A stretch of 64,000 bases of DNA from Gonapodya sp. JEL0774 (Eukaryota; Monoblepharomycota; Monoblepharidomycetes; Monoblepharidales; Gonapodyaceae), in the NCBI GenBank assembly GCA_027604505.1, contig JADIIX010000080.1, forward strand, positions 3,353-67,352, in the 5' to 3' direction. The number at the start of each line of letters is the position of its first letter. Positions within the stretch are counted from its first letter, which is position 1. The position numbers were made by a program, and so were the translations under genes. Below are positions 36,121-47,596 of this stretch, one piece after another. The notes below the pieces were generated by a model, which was given only the letters and a program-made list of their open reading frames with translations, was not told where the DNA came from and ran no database searches.

Positions 36121-37815
36121 GATGAGAAGTGTTTGGCAGTACAGCAGGACTGGTTTGGGACTGGTTGGGATGCCGAGCGATCATGCCTCGATTCGTCCTC
36201 ACCCTCAACTCTAAATAATTCTAAATAATTCGTTCCTTCCGCCGATTCCTTCAATAATCGATTTCAGCCACAGACTCTGGACTATATCCCTCGAAAGCTC
36301 GAAATAGTCTCATGGAAATCTACCAGGACGAGACCGCTGGACTGTGGGCTGGCGATACGAAGTACGGATGTACACGTTCACGCTCCCTGCGAGTGAGCGT
36401 CGACTCAGAGTCAGAAGACTCTCATAGTATTGGAAGTGGAATGCACTAAATAAACCCACATGAAGCACTTATCCGGTGAATCGACGGTTGCTTCCATCAC
36501 TATTATGTCTCACTATGTCTCCGTTTGTTCTATATAGTTGGTGATTTATGCTTCCCAGGGCCGGAGTCGGTCATATTTTGACAGGCGAACCACCCCGAAG
36601 TTACTGAGAACGGTGAGGTGGCGTCGCGCTGGCAAGGAGCGGGTCAACGAACGGCCTTCTCGAACCACGTTAAAGAGAGAATGCCATGAGGTCTTCATCG
36701 ACACACAGGGTCGCAGTCACTTCACAAATTTGATTGCATATCTCTTTATAAAGTCATGGAAAATGATATTTCTTGTTACAAACATCTACGGGACGTTCCG
36801 GCATACACATACTCATCAAATCATGAGTTCCAGCAGTTGGTTTCAGTGGTTAATGGATGAATATGAATACAAAGCGTTAGTTTAGTCTGAGCAAGGGTTG
36901 TGAGTCACACTTCGCAAGTCTGTGCGTTCGCTGAGTGGGTGATGAGTCACCGTGTTCCAAATTTAGAAAATTTTCTTATCGAATATGTGTCCCGGAAAAT
37001 ACATTTATAAAACCAGTGCGCCAGTGGTGTTTTTCTACCGGTGCTTGAATTTCATTGCCGTGGGAATGGAGTGGAGTTGCCGCTCTTTCTTTACATAACT
37101 CCATAAAAGGAGAGACAAATAACGGATACTGAGGTACGAAAGGTTTTACTTGCCTAGTAAGTTTAGGCTGGTGGAGAAGATCAGGACTGAGTGAGAAATC
37201 ATAATAATTCTTCAGGGTTGGTCCCTTCAGGTGTGCAGGCGGCCTACTAGGGGTCCACCACAAGAGCGGAGAAACGCAAAACAAGAGCGAAGACTCGTTG
37301 AGAGAAGAGCGTGAGCATCGCGAGCACATGCAGATTCCAAGTCGTGCGAGGCTTGAGTCGGGAACTTGCCTGGATGCCGGAGTGTTCATAGGGCAAGAAG
37401 TTTGACAGCGGCGACGTCTGCGCGCTGAAAATGAAGAGCGGATGCACTATGAACGTTTCTGCATTCATTGAACTGTACCATCCACCATATAGCGCGTATT
37501 GGGTCCTTCATCCCCCAGAGAGTTCGTTCAGCTGCGTCTAGATCCGTCCGCTCTGTAACTCACTTCGCACACAATTATGAAAGTGACACTGGAAAGCCAA
37601 TTTGAGGACGGAGCATTTGCAGGTTCGTCTCTGTAGCATTTATTTATTACTCAGCTTCTCTTCTCCGTCGTCAAATTGAGGCATTCTCCTTGCGTCCGTT
37701 GTCCCCATTCATTGTTGCATTTTTCGGGTGACGTCCCTTCTAATCATGTCGCCCCTTCTCCCTCAAATTTATTACCTACTTTGTCTGCACCCACCTATCC
37801 GGGGCTTCTCCACAT
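36121..37815. other. Long divergent intergenic region, about 1.7 kb
   Basis: Between the calycin-like gene (minus) and the bZIP gene (plus). Frames at 36538-36885 (plus) and 36976-37389 (minus, 137 codons) are the longest but lack motifs, splice context and coding-like composition. The size suggests complex upstream control of the bZIP gene, as with GCN4/cpc-1 leader regions; the first bZIP exon may also lie in this stretch. Confidence 0.4.
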
Positions 37816-39435
37816 GTGAACCGACACCCAAACGCACGCCATACACGTACCTCAGCATTTACCCACAGCAACCAACTACCCAATTCCCAATTGCCCTCTC
37901 CTTCTCTCTCCGATATCCATATCGACACGATCTTCGACCCGTGCGATGCATCCACGCTCGCAACGTTCCTCGACTTTGACCTCACGACACTGGATGACTC
38001 CACCCTTCAGTTCCTGCAGCGCGAGTTCTCCACAGCGCTGTGTAACTGTGACGGAGAACTGCCGCACCGCGTTGACTTGTCGAACTCGATCTCCCCGCGA
38101 ATCCGCGGAGGAGATTTGCAAATGGATTTGGGAACCTCGAGTCTTCCCACCCCCTCTGAGTCCGAATTCTCCGCGACTCCGGGGGAAGGAAACGCCTTGC
38201 CATCACAAATGCACCTTCAAGCGCAAGGAAGCCAGCAATTTCCCACAGGAACTGTTGACAGTGCTATCAACGTGGACTCGACTTCCCCAACCCAGCCCGC
38301 TTTGGGAACCTCGCAGGATGCTGAAAGCTCTACGCGGATGAGCCGACACTCAAATCTTCTCGCCGCACCTACCAGGAAGACCGCGAAGAGTGGATCCCGA
38401 AGAGGTCGACGTGCCGTCACTTCTTCCCCGTCCACTGGGAAAGCCAACCCCACCAAGTTCATCCTTCAAAACCCGATCGACAACCACTCTGGTGGAAGCC
38501 ACACCACCAGTCCATGTGAAACATCGGTGTCTTTTCCGCTGGATGCGCTCACTCCGCCATTGGAACAGTCTCGAACGGAGACAGTCAAATACACCATGGC
38601 ACTCCAACCAATCATGGTCCCAATTGTAACACCTCCAATGCTTTCTGCGGAAGTCCCCGCGCACTCGATAGATCCTATAAAATCCAGGAAGTCGTTCTCG
38701 TCCTCCAAGAGACGCAGCTCGTCCACTTGCACGGCCTTCGACATACCCATCTCCAGTTCAGTATCTCCTGTCGCCAACTACCTTCCAGTCACCTCGGAAT
38801 CCGCAACGAGTACCAAGGGAGTGCACCCTGAGCCGGCTCTGGGCCGGGAACAGAAACGAGTCCGACCGGATGAATCTAATGCCTCCCTGAGCGAAGAGCT
38901 CACCGAGGAAATGGATGAAATCGCGAGGCGAAGAATGAAGGTGAGTTGCTGATTTGGCTGGAGATTGGAGCCTTGGTGCGGTGATCCACCTGCATACATC
39001 TCAATGAATGCCCGACCTCAAAACTCACCATAGAACACTCTCGCGGCACGTCGCTCGCGTCAACGCAAAATGACCCGTCTCACTGAGCTTGAAGCTATCG
39101 TTGAAAATTTACAACGAGAAAATGACGAACTTCGAGCCCGTATTGCTGAGTTCTCTGGCGACGCAGCACAATGTGCACGCCCAGATAAAACTAGCGAGGA
39201 GCGTGGAAGCTGCTCTATCAAGCGTCACTTAATGGAAACAAACGGATCCGATGACGTGCTGGATCGTGGAGATCTGGTGCAAGCGCAGGTGCACGTGCTG
39301 CGACCGGCAGCTCCGCCAGTCTTTCACTCTGTCGCTATACCGTCTTTCCGTGACCCGATCGTGAGCGTGGTCAAGGACTTCATGAACGGACCTCCGGTCA
39401 GCGGAAATTTTCAGAGTTTGGCGGACACCGTGTGA
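37816..39435 (+). CDS. GCN4/Cpc1-type bZIP transcription factor
   Basis: Sequence-specific nuclear regulator. The long first exon codes a disordered activation region: an acidic/hydrophobic patch CDASTLATFLDFDLTTLDDS, then Ser/Pro/Thr-rich sequence with basic patches (KSGSRRGRRAVTSS). An intron with a GTGAGT donor at 38941 splits the bZIP exactly before the basic region: EEMDEIARRRMK / NTLAARRSRQRK. N-x7-R is intact, and NT-AARRSR is the GCN4 class signature. The zipper continues MTRLTELEAIVENLQRENDE, LRARI, with leucine or hydrophobic d positions over about four heptads. A C-terminal region with PIVSVVKDFMNGPP ends at 39435. No in-frame ATG precedes the acidic patch; an ATG at 37746 lies in another frame, so a 5' intron is likely and the start given is only the edge of the open frame. 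Confidence 0.8.
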
Positions 39436-40289
39436 GAGGCGGGCAGAGCAGCTAATAGAGGAGGGGACTATTTACAACAATGAAGGCAGCAAGAGAGCGT
39501 TCTGCGAGAGAAACCGGAGGGTACGAGGCGATGCCATTCCTGTTTGAGCGCTACGTCGGAACGTTCACCACCGGGACATGGACTCGCCGTGGTTTCGGAT
39601 GTGTTTTGGTTCGGATTCATGTCTGATATTTCGTCATTTTTCTGTTTCACCTTGTTGCTTCTGCTGGTGCTGAAACTGTTCTCATGGCTTCGTGACCCCG
39701 TTCTCAAACAAGTTTGCATACCACTAAACTGCACAAAACTATAATGTTCAATGTTCAGATCAGATCAATAGGATGCAATTTCTTTTGCGGAGGTTATCTG
39801 GCATCACCATAACAGAAATATGCATAAATCTAGAATCTCTGCCTGTCTGGTTCTGAGGAGCGCAGACAGTACACAGAGTAGGTTCTATCTGGCGCTTACG
39901 CAGCAGTTGATGAGGACTCTCTTACTTGCTGCCCGTGAGCGTGCGTGGGTCCGAGTTATCTATCCAGTTTCGACAAAGGGGTTCGAACTTTCAATCGTGA
40001 ACAAAATGGGTTCCTCGTTTGCATGTAGGTAACCTAGAGTGAACGCTTGAGGCGAGTTGAAGAATCGCAAAAGCGTTCGAATGCATGGGATCCGACATTG
40101 CGCACAGTGGAAGCGGTATTAATTGACATGTACAGAGGTGTGATTGTTTGTATCTTCTTCGTTATGAGAGTTTTAATCGTATTATTGACCAATGAGGGCA
40201 ATTCATTGCTCATCGCGTTATTGAGTCAATGCTGAACGGATCAAAAAGGATTATTAGTTGTACGGCTTCTCGCAATGTGGGTCCATCTC
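39436..40289. other. Convergent intergenic region
   Basis: About 850 nt between the bZIP stop and the MJ1316-domain gene stop. One short frame (39544-39744) has a hydrophobic run but no start context or splice support. No gene called. Confidence 0.35.
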
Positions 40290-40662
40290 TCACCGCTTTA
40301 CACGATCCCAAACTATAACTCCTCTTCGCTTGAAGTAACGGATCTTGTTGATAAGCCGACGGTCAGTTTGAGTATTGTTTGCGTGCTGCATCATCTGGAC
40401 TCACCCTGTGCATCGGAACGAACGCATCGTCCTCCAAAACCTTGCGAAAGCTCTCCAATGGCTGTTCTTGAATGCCCATGAAGCGATCCTCGTACCCCAC
40501 GATCCATTCGCTCAGTGGATGGAGAGACGGATCCCACAATGCGCGATTGAGGAGGTCTTGTGCCGGTCGTAGGACAGACTTGGCATTTGTGGTGTCCGCC
40601 ATCAGATTCGAGGAGCTCTGGTGTGTAGGAGAGTAGGGAATGTAAGTGTCGAAAGGAACCAT
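40290..40662 (-). CDS. Small MJ1316/DUF504-domain protein
   Basis: Two exons. Exon 1 from the ATG at 40662 contains a short leader, then LRPAQDLLNRALWDPSLHPL and WIVGYEDRFMGIQEQPLESF, ending FVPMHR at a GTGAGT donor. Exon 2 gives IRYFKRRGVIVWDRVKR and the stop at 40290. A-x-D-(I/L)-L-x-R, GYEDRF, (I/V)P-x-HR(I/V) and YFK-x-x-G-x-x-(V/I)WDR are the conserved elements of the MJ1316 domain, proposed to recognise RNA cyclic-phosphate ends. The domain is near complete at about 95-100 residues. In animals it is found in LENG9 with other domains; here it stands alone. Its start could instead be the internal MADTTNAK ATG. Confidence 0.75.
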
Positions 40663-41081
40663 GTCTTTCTACATGAGGTGTTGGCGAGGGTGGCGAGTGA
40701 GTGGTTCTCAGGGAGGGGTGAAAGTACGCTGCACATCACCTGTTTTGTCTACACCAGTTGTGTATGCTATGTTATAAATTGTACTTGGGTACCGGAGTAG
40801 CTTGCTTGAATCACTGAAGCGCCGCCTAGAAAGATGCGTTGAGGTCTTTCACGCCTTTGACCTCTCTAATATGCAACCATTCCCTTAGTGGAGCTGGGTG
40901 ATGCATTATAGTCATCTTTTAGCGCACTGCTGAATTGTGGAAGACGCTTGCCGTGTTATATTATAGAATAATGCAGATACTGCGGTGATCGAGTATTCGG
41001 ACAAACGGAATCGGGTGAACCTCCTTCTGCCGAGTTGAAGATCGTATCGGCGGTGAGCTTTCAATCAAGTACGACGCAAGC
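40663..41081. other. Divergent intergenic region
   Basis: About 420 nt between the MJ1316-domain gene (minus) and the lipase gene (plus); likely both promoters. No coding exon seen. Confidence 0.4.
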
Positions 41082-43017
41082 ATGAGATCTTCGACTCCAT
41101 CCACTTCCAACAGTGATAAGTCACCGTGCCGTCTCTCGACCTCATCAAGTGGAGCAACTGCTTCTAATGAGCCCGAAGAGTTTAACGACATGTTCGCTGC
41201 ACCGCCTCCTCTTAAGTTTCAGCTGAGAGCCAGAACCGCAGCCTCGGATGAAGGATACGACAGAGTTGTGGCAGAAACGCACCTAGTGGCTTTTCAACAT
41301 GGACTTTGGGGTTGGTCGGACTACATATGCTGATGTAACCCTTATCGGCTCCAAATTAATCCCCATGTTCTCTCAATAAGGAGTGCCCGATAACCTCTAC
41401 TATGTAGCGAATACTTTGCGCAAGACGTACCCAGGCGTATGCGTTGTCTCGCTCAAGGCCAACGCTGGTTCTTACACATAGTATGTCGTCAGATAGTTGG
41501 TCACTGTCTTTGACCTAATCATGCTCCTTCACTTAGCGACGGCATTGAAGTTTGTGGAAAGAGATGTGCCGAAGAAGTGCGATTTACTCGTCGTGTGTAT
41601 GTCGACCATGCCGTTCTACTCAGTTTCGCTTCAGGTCATATCGGTCACAGCGTCAATTGAGCAACTCGATGTTCGCGTTTCCAAGTTCTCGTTTGTTGGA
41701 TACTCACTCGGTGGATTAATTGCACGATGTGCTGCAGGAGTCCTTTGGACACGAGGATACTTCTCTAGTCGTGTTATGATGGTAAGCTACCTTCTTCGCC
41801 CTCCCAACAGCTCCTCCTATAATCCCAAGTGGAATTTTGCACACATTCAGTCTTACAGCTCCTTTGCTACACCTCACCTTGGCGCCGCCCCTTCAACACA
41901 CTCTTTTTTCGGGGTTGTCCAGAATGTAGCGGCAGTTAACCTTCTCGGTCCGACTGGAGACGACATGGCCTTCATAGGAGCAGAAAAGGGCATCAAGACC
42001 GTATTGGAGAGGATGTCTGAAGAAGAGTCGGTGGAGTACAAGGCACTAGCGGCATTCCGGAAAAGGACTCTGTACGCCAATGTTCTGGTGAGCTGCGGTT
42101 TGCAGCGAGATGTAACTGGCATAGAGCTATTCATTTAAAGCGCATTCTCGCACATACCTAAGAACGACCGAATAGTCCCGTTCTTCACGGTAGGCTTCCC
42201 ATATTTCACACAGACATTAAAGGAAGGAACTATCTCACTCACACGGATACTCCACCTGAATACTCAGGCTTACATTGACGAGGGAGATCCTTTCACTAAT
42301 TTTGATGCTGTCCAGCTGTAAGCCGAGTTATGATGATGCCCATTCGCACCCTTGTTGAGCCCCAGCTGTCTCACCCCCTCAAGCACTTACCATCCTACCC
42401 ACTCTCAAATCGTCCTTACCCACCATCCTATCCCACCACCACCACTACCGACAACAGGGATCTCTGATATTGCGGTCTACGCCGGGGTTGGAGTGATGTT
42501 GGTTGCCGCAATACCCCTTATAATTGGAGGTTTGACTTACTCTGGGTGGAGAGCAGCCTCGGCACGACACAGAGTTGCGTCGTTCGAGACGAAATGGGAG
42601 AAGCAAGGTGACAGTTTAGAAGGACAAGGGCAGTCCAAGGACACTGAATGGAAGCAAGAGGAACCACTTGAGGAGTCCTCCTCGGCACTATCGAGTGAGC
42701 TCGCACTCGAAGCTGCTGAAGACACGATCGGTAGGATTGTTGAGAATCCGGATGGCATGGATGTGTACACGGGAACTCCCATCCCCACCAAGATACCGAC
42801 GAACACCGACAACTCTTCAACTCCAACAACCGGGATCACGAATATTCAGCTTGGTCCTCGTAGACCAATCTTCACTTCGCTCAACAAACTCGCGTGGAAC
42901 AAGTTTTTGGTGTGCATTCCCCACAGGCGGAGTCATGCGGCTATTGTGGTCAGGGAGAAGAGGTGGGAGGAGTATAACGGTGCCGTAACACATTGGGTGG
43001 AAGGGTTTGAGGTATAG
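41082..43017 (+). CDS. DUF676/Rog1-type serine lipase with C-terminal TM
   Basis: Predicted alpha/beta-hydrolase acting on lipids. The ATG at 41082 precedes a Ser-rich start, then THLVAFQHGLWG / VPDNLYYVANTLRKTYPGV. The next exons give ANAGSYTY / DGIEVCGKRCAEE and KFSFVGYSLGGLIARCAAG. GYSLGG is the nucleophile elbow (about 41695-41715). Further exons give SYSSFATPHLGAAPS, VNLLGPTGDD, NDRIVPFFT / AYIDEGDPFTNFDAV; the NDR aspartate is the expected acid. The catalytic histidine near the C-terminus was not pinned down. A later exon has a single hydrophobic helix, IAVYAGVGVMLVAAIPLIIG, followed by a Glu/Ser-rich region, then PHRRSHAAIVV and VTHWVEGFEV, ending at 43017. THWV could be the catalytic histidine, as in Rog1-like enzymes where the His is followed by a C-terminal segment. 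Junctions at 42.31-42.46 kb are unresolved. Confidence 0.78.
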
Positions 43018-43520
43018 ATGTGGGCTGCTGATTGTTTAGATATGTAGACCAAAGTGGGTGTGCGGGGTGTGGTTCATGCAATAAGTCACCCGCCTGAGAT
43101 TGACTTTATCTCAAAATCTGATTTTTTTAGATTTTCTAGTATCATTCTGTGTTGACCTGGTTAAAATTAATTGACATTCAGAACTTACAGCATCCCGACA
43201 CACCCTCCAATGATTTTCGATCTGTGCTGGGAGAAATGCTTTGGTTCCTAAGCGACATTCTGGACTCAGCACGTCCATCGAATTTGTTCCCAAATAACGT
43301 CATTCCAAGGACCTCCACAGATACTGCATATTATTGATGAATTGGGCGCCACCGGGTCTGGCTGGCCCAGGGACAATCTACAGGGTACGGTAATGATGAC
43401 ATGCTACATGGACACCAGGCCAATGTAGATGAGTGCAACGGCGGGAAGCTACTGGTAAGAAAATGCTATGGGATGCTCCATCTCTAACAGTTAGCGAAGC
43501 CACCAATGGCATGTTGAACA
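43018..43520. other. Convergent intergenic region
   Basis: About 500 nt between the lipase and the hydroxylase/glycosyltransferase gene ends. No supported coding region. Confidence 0.4.
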
Positions 43521-46272
43521 CTATCCAATCTGCCCCAGTCCCAAAACCTTTCCCGTCCTGAAATCCACGCCACACCACACTCCAAATTCCTCTACAGTCC
43601 TTGTAGCTCCGAGTCCGTACTTGCCACCCACTTTGTGCGCGGCGTCCAGCTCTACTTCTTTTCCAAAAGGCAAACACAACATCTTAATGACGACACCTTG
43701 ACTTCTCTCCCGCTCCGCTTTCCACCCACTCAAGTCTCCTTCTAGTTCCACCTGCGTTCTGTCCCCCACCACGGTCCTCCTGTACCCCCTGGACCACCTG
43801 TGCCTCACCACGTCGTCCAGTCCAGAGAATCCCACACCAGTCCCCATCATCGCAACGTCCAACCCCCACGCATCGGGTTCCCATGTCCACAGGTCCCATC
43901 CCCCTGTCCACGCGCGTGCAGAGTAGAGCGTTTCCTCCCCAAAAAAGAGGTGTGCAAGTGTCGGGTCCAGAGGCACATCGTCAAGCAGGGAGGCTGGGGC
44001 AAAGAGGAATCCGGCGGAGGCGAGCCGTGAGGGGAGAAGGCCAAAAGATGTGACGGGTGTTGTGGGGACATAGGGAGAGGACGGAATGGATGCAGTGGTA
44101 GAGGAGGATCGCAGAGTTGGTGGAAGAACTTCCACGGATAGTGTTGGGATGGAGTGCTGCTTTAACGGGTGGGAGAGTCTGCCTGAAACACGCGGCATGC
44201 CGTCCTGGTCGAAACGTGATATGTAGAGAATAACGGGACCAGTTGCGGCAGGGGAGGTTTCGGACATGGGGAGGGGAATATCATGCGTCGTGTCCGGGCG
44301 ATGCAGAGTGTCGTTGACTGACGGTTTGACTGACGGGAACAAATACGACAAAGATGACATTGATGGTTTGGGCGATGTAGAAAGCTCTGGTGGCGCATCT
44401 CCCGGAGGGTTGGCTGTTGTCGGCGGAGTCGAGGGCACGTAGTCTGGCGGGTACGTTGTGAGTATTGCCCGATTCGGGTTCGGGCACCTTCTGATCAAAT
44501 CGATAAGTCGAGCGTCCCAGTGGAGACCGAAACGCTGTTCAGGAAGAGGCAAGGTGCGGTGCGAGAGTTTAGAGTGAAGAAAGTGAGTGCAGGTTGACCG
44601 CCCGACACAACATAGAAAGCCGGGCTACACTACAAAATGAAGATCTATCGCACACCCAAGTGTTCAAATCAACCCACCATATGTGAATCCACCTGCATGT
44701 AAAACTCTTCGTCCTCCAACATGCTAGCCAACCTCGCTCTCGCCACCACGGGCCCCGCAGCCATCCTCGCGTCGAACTTCTCCCGCCTGACGTTCCCCTT
44801 CCATGGTTCGATCACCCGATCGTCGTGAAGGTTCAGATCCTCCGGGTGGTCTTGGTAAAGCAAGCGAGCGTGCACGCGGTGAGGGCAGAGCGCTAAACTG
44901 AAGAGTGAGGCGATCGTGTGATGCGTTTCTGGGTCACGGTATGCCGGGATGGAAACGAAGATGCGTGATGTGGTGTCTGGCGAATGGAGGAACCGCAATG
45001 GTGAAGCGGGATGGCCCTGCAACTGGCTCGTGGGTGGTCGAGCCTGCCGCCGGCGCAGCGCGTGCGCGAGGACATCGGGTGAAGGAAGGTGGAACCAGAC
45101 AGAAAGTGCGGTGCGCGGGGCGTATGTGGGGAGGACAGCGTGCGTGCTGGAGGATGGGAAGATGAGAAGGCGGTCAAGGGTCGGAGTCACGTCATAGTGA
45201 AGGGAGTCTACTCAATGGGATGGGGGGGTGGTGTGTGGGAGAAGGCGATGGCATCCACCGTTGTGATTGGTGCGCGTCCGGGTTTATTCAGAATCGGATC
45301 CCAACGGAAACCGGAGATACAGCACTCGTTCATTCTCCCTGTCTCACCTTCCCCCTCACCCTCATTCTCACAGTGCTTTCGTTCACCAGTCCCCGTGTCA
45401 GTCCTATCGTCGCCGCCAGGCCACAGCCTCAACTTGCCCCCGTCCTCATCCTTCCACCGCTCGTTCAAATACAAAATGCACGTCATTGCCCGCGTAGGGT
45501 TCGTCGGTCCACTGTCCTTGTGTGGCACATATCTTGCACCGTTGGCCGGGTAGTGGGCGAGTTGGAGGGAAGGGGTGGAGAGAGGTACAGGGAGGTGGAG
45601 GGAAAGCGAAATGTGACGGGCGAGGGAGGCGAGACGAGCATAGAGGAGGGGGAGGATCGGATGCGGGGACCCCGACGGGGGCGTGGGGTTGGCATCCGTG
45701 TCCGGACGGCCTGTCGAGGCCTCAGGTACGGTAGCCGAGAAGGAGCTGGGTGAGAAGAATCGGACCGAGTCGCCACGAAGAGCAGGATCAATTTTTCGGG
45801 TGACACCAGTGCCCAGGCGGGCGGGGTGGAGGGATGGGAGGAGGGACTGGGGAGAAGGGGGAGTGCAGGGGAGCGGCGTGACCAGCGCCTGTTTCAGCTT
45901 TTTCCCAGATAGAACCGAAAACTAGATATCATGAATACTCGAGGAAGGAAGGACGCGGACCTGAGCCATATCAATGGACTTTCGAGTCAGATCCTCTGCC
46001 CAGGGGTGGTGGGGCATCGTGTCCCCCTGTCCTGGACCCACTACACCACCCGAATCGGTGTGATCCAAACCACGCAACACCACACCATCTAGAGTTACGA
46101 ATCCGTCTCTGGCGAGCGAATCAATGGCCTCTTCGATCGTGTGGTGAAACCGCGCGGGGACCGAAACAGAAACAGGAGCGGAAGTTGAGGGTGGGATCGG
46201 TGTCGCGTGAGATGGTAAGGGGGAAGAGCGAGCGTTGGCATTGACGAGGGCGAGTATTTTGTTTTGGATACC
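43521..46272 (-). CDS. Prolyl 4-hydroxylase / GT60 GlcNAc-transferase fusion
   Basis: N-terminal half: EGLN/PhyA-type Fe(II)/2-oxoglutarate prolyl 4-hydroxylase. Seen in order are IEEAIDSLARDGFVTLDG, RKIDPALRGDSVRFFS, LAHYPANGARYVPHKDSG (HxD iron ligands, about 45.51 kb), AMTCILYLNERWKDEDGGKL, RLWPG, then after an intron YDVTPTLDRLLIFPSSSTHA and LPTYAPRTALSVW (distal His and the 2OG-binding Arg). C-terminal half: GT60 transferase with RIFVSIPAYRDPETHHTIAS, EEFYMQVDSHM / RFGLHWDARLIDLIRRC, AILTTYPPDY, FVSIP-type first strand and a DSH metal-site motif, ending DFRTGKVLGLGQIG at 43521. The hydroxylase end and transferase start lie in one unbroken frame (44669-45190), so the fusion is seen directly. 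In Dictyostelium PhyA and Gnt1 are separate proteins acting in turn on a Skp1 proline. Exons upstream of 46272 (possibly GVISQVA, SVDCSEGASQ and a start at 47010) are uncertain. Confidence 0.85.
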
Positions 46273-47596
46273 CTGAAATGGGGAACGCGTTGGAATTGGA
46301 AACAGTAAGAACGAGTTTGTATGATGACTAAACGGGGAAAAGAACGAGAAGGGTAACTCGAACAGCCACTTGACTGATCACTCCCTGCGTGGCGAACACA
46401 CCACAACACCATATGAGATGGGCCGTGTCCCGTCCCCTTCACGAGCGGACACCTGAGGAGGAACGGCAGTCACGCACACAGAGGAGTCCCACCTGGGAAG
46501 CACCTTCACTACAATCCACTGAAATCCAGGACAATATATCGTCGGCCCTCAAAAGACCCGGCGCCCCTTTCCAAAAGCGAAACAAACGCGTTTCAGCCAG
46601 TACGGCGGTGTGTCCTTCTGTCACTGGGTGCGGTCCCAATTGCTCGGGCCGAGCCGGTGCCTGCCCCGTGAAGTGCCTGAGCAATAGGCTGGAGGAGGAA
46701 AAGTGTTTTTTCAGTTCAGTCGGTGTATTAGAGCAGAGAGAAGGGTAGACTTATCCTGTCAACTCACTCCGTCATGGGACAGTGATGCAAATGGATTCAC
46801 GCCACCCTACATTTCCGTCGATGATCCTTCCATTCCACTTCGACACGCAGTTTCACGAAAAAACTCTCAACCGCGTTCACGTCAAACATATGGAACCCGA
46901 CTCCATCGCTCCGTCTGACCGTCACACCCACTTTTACTGACCTGGGGCAACTTTGCCATCTCCAGGCTCCCCTCGCTCGCTGCTTTCACCGAAGAGCTGG
47001 ATGCCATCATGCGAAGAATAAGGGACCTTGGATCCGGATGGAACTGTCGACTTTGATGGAATCGAGTTTCGGACATGTATGCTGTGGCCGCCTGATCGTA
47101 CCCTCATTATAGTATGTTTGGATACCTATAAAGACCAGCCCAGCTCCACGCTCAATCTGTGTCTGACCCCGTTTGCCGCTCTGTTGCTGCAATCCACCAC
47201 CATCGTTTCTGGGATGGTAGCTGCTGAAGTAAATCGATGCACATGTGACCTCATCTTTAGCGCATCAGAAATACAAAGAAAATCCCCACCGACATACATG
47301 AATTACACACGCCAATACACCTTTTCACTGATCCACATCATGGGCTTCACAGCTGCTCCAATGCCAATCATACTTCAAAAGCCCCTGCCAACTTGCACAT
47401 CTCAATAGATTGTGTTGCTCTGGTCCTTCGTTGTATGCGCCAAAGGGGACTTGGAATGTCGACTAAGACACACTCCCGCGACCATGTTACCCTCATCAGA
47501 TGTCAATTGCCTCTGTGTATAAGCACACAGTTTGATCTGTCCTGCTCCGTCCTGCACCAATCGGCAATCCCCCTTGACCATCCTCATCCATTCCCA
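46273..47596. other. Upstream of fusion gene; possible 5' exons
   Basis: On the minus strand, small in-phase pieces (GVISQVA at about 46.36 kb; WISVDCSEGASQ ending at a GTGGGA donor near 46.49 kb; and a start, MMASSSSVKAASEGSLEMAK, at 47010 ending at a GTCAGT) could be the first exons of the hydroxylase/transferase gene. None is proven. From about 47.0 to 47.6 kb no gene was recognised on either strand; the start of the decayed Sel1 region follows. Confidence 0.35.

Noticed and set aside
36976-37389. A 137-codon minus-strand frame in the bZIP upstream region
   Set aside because: No recognisable motif, irregular composition and no splice partner; treated as chance.
39950-40000. A GGTTCGAAC string resembling a tRNA B box
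   Set aside because: No matching A box at the right distance and no cloverleaf could be drawn; no tRNA is called here or elsewhere.
45203-45393. Apparent Glu/Gly-rich insert (GEGEGETGRM) inside the hydroxylase domain
   Set aside because: Flanked by a GTGAAC donor and a TAG acceptor in matching phase. Removing it joins the conserved strands as in EGLN proteins, so it is an intron.
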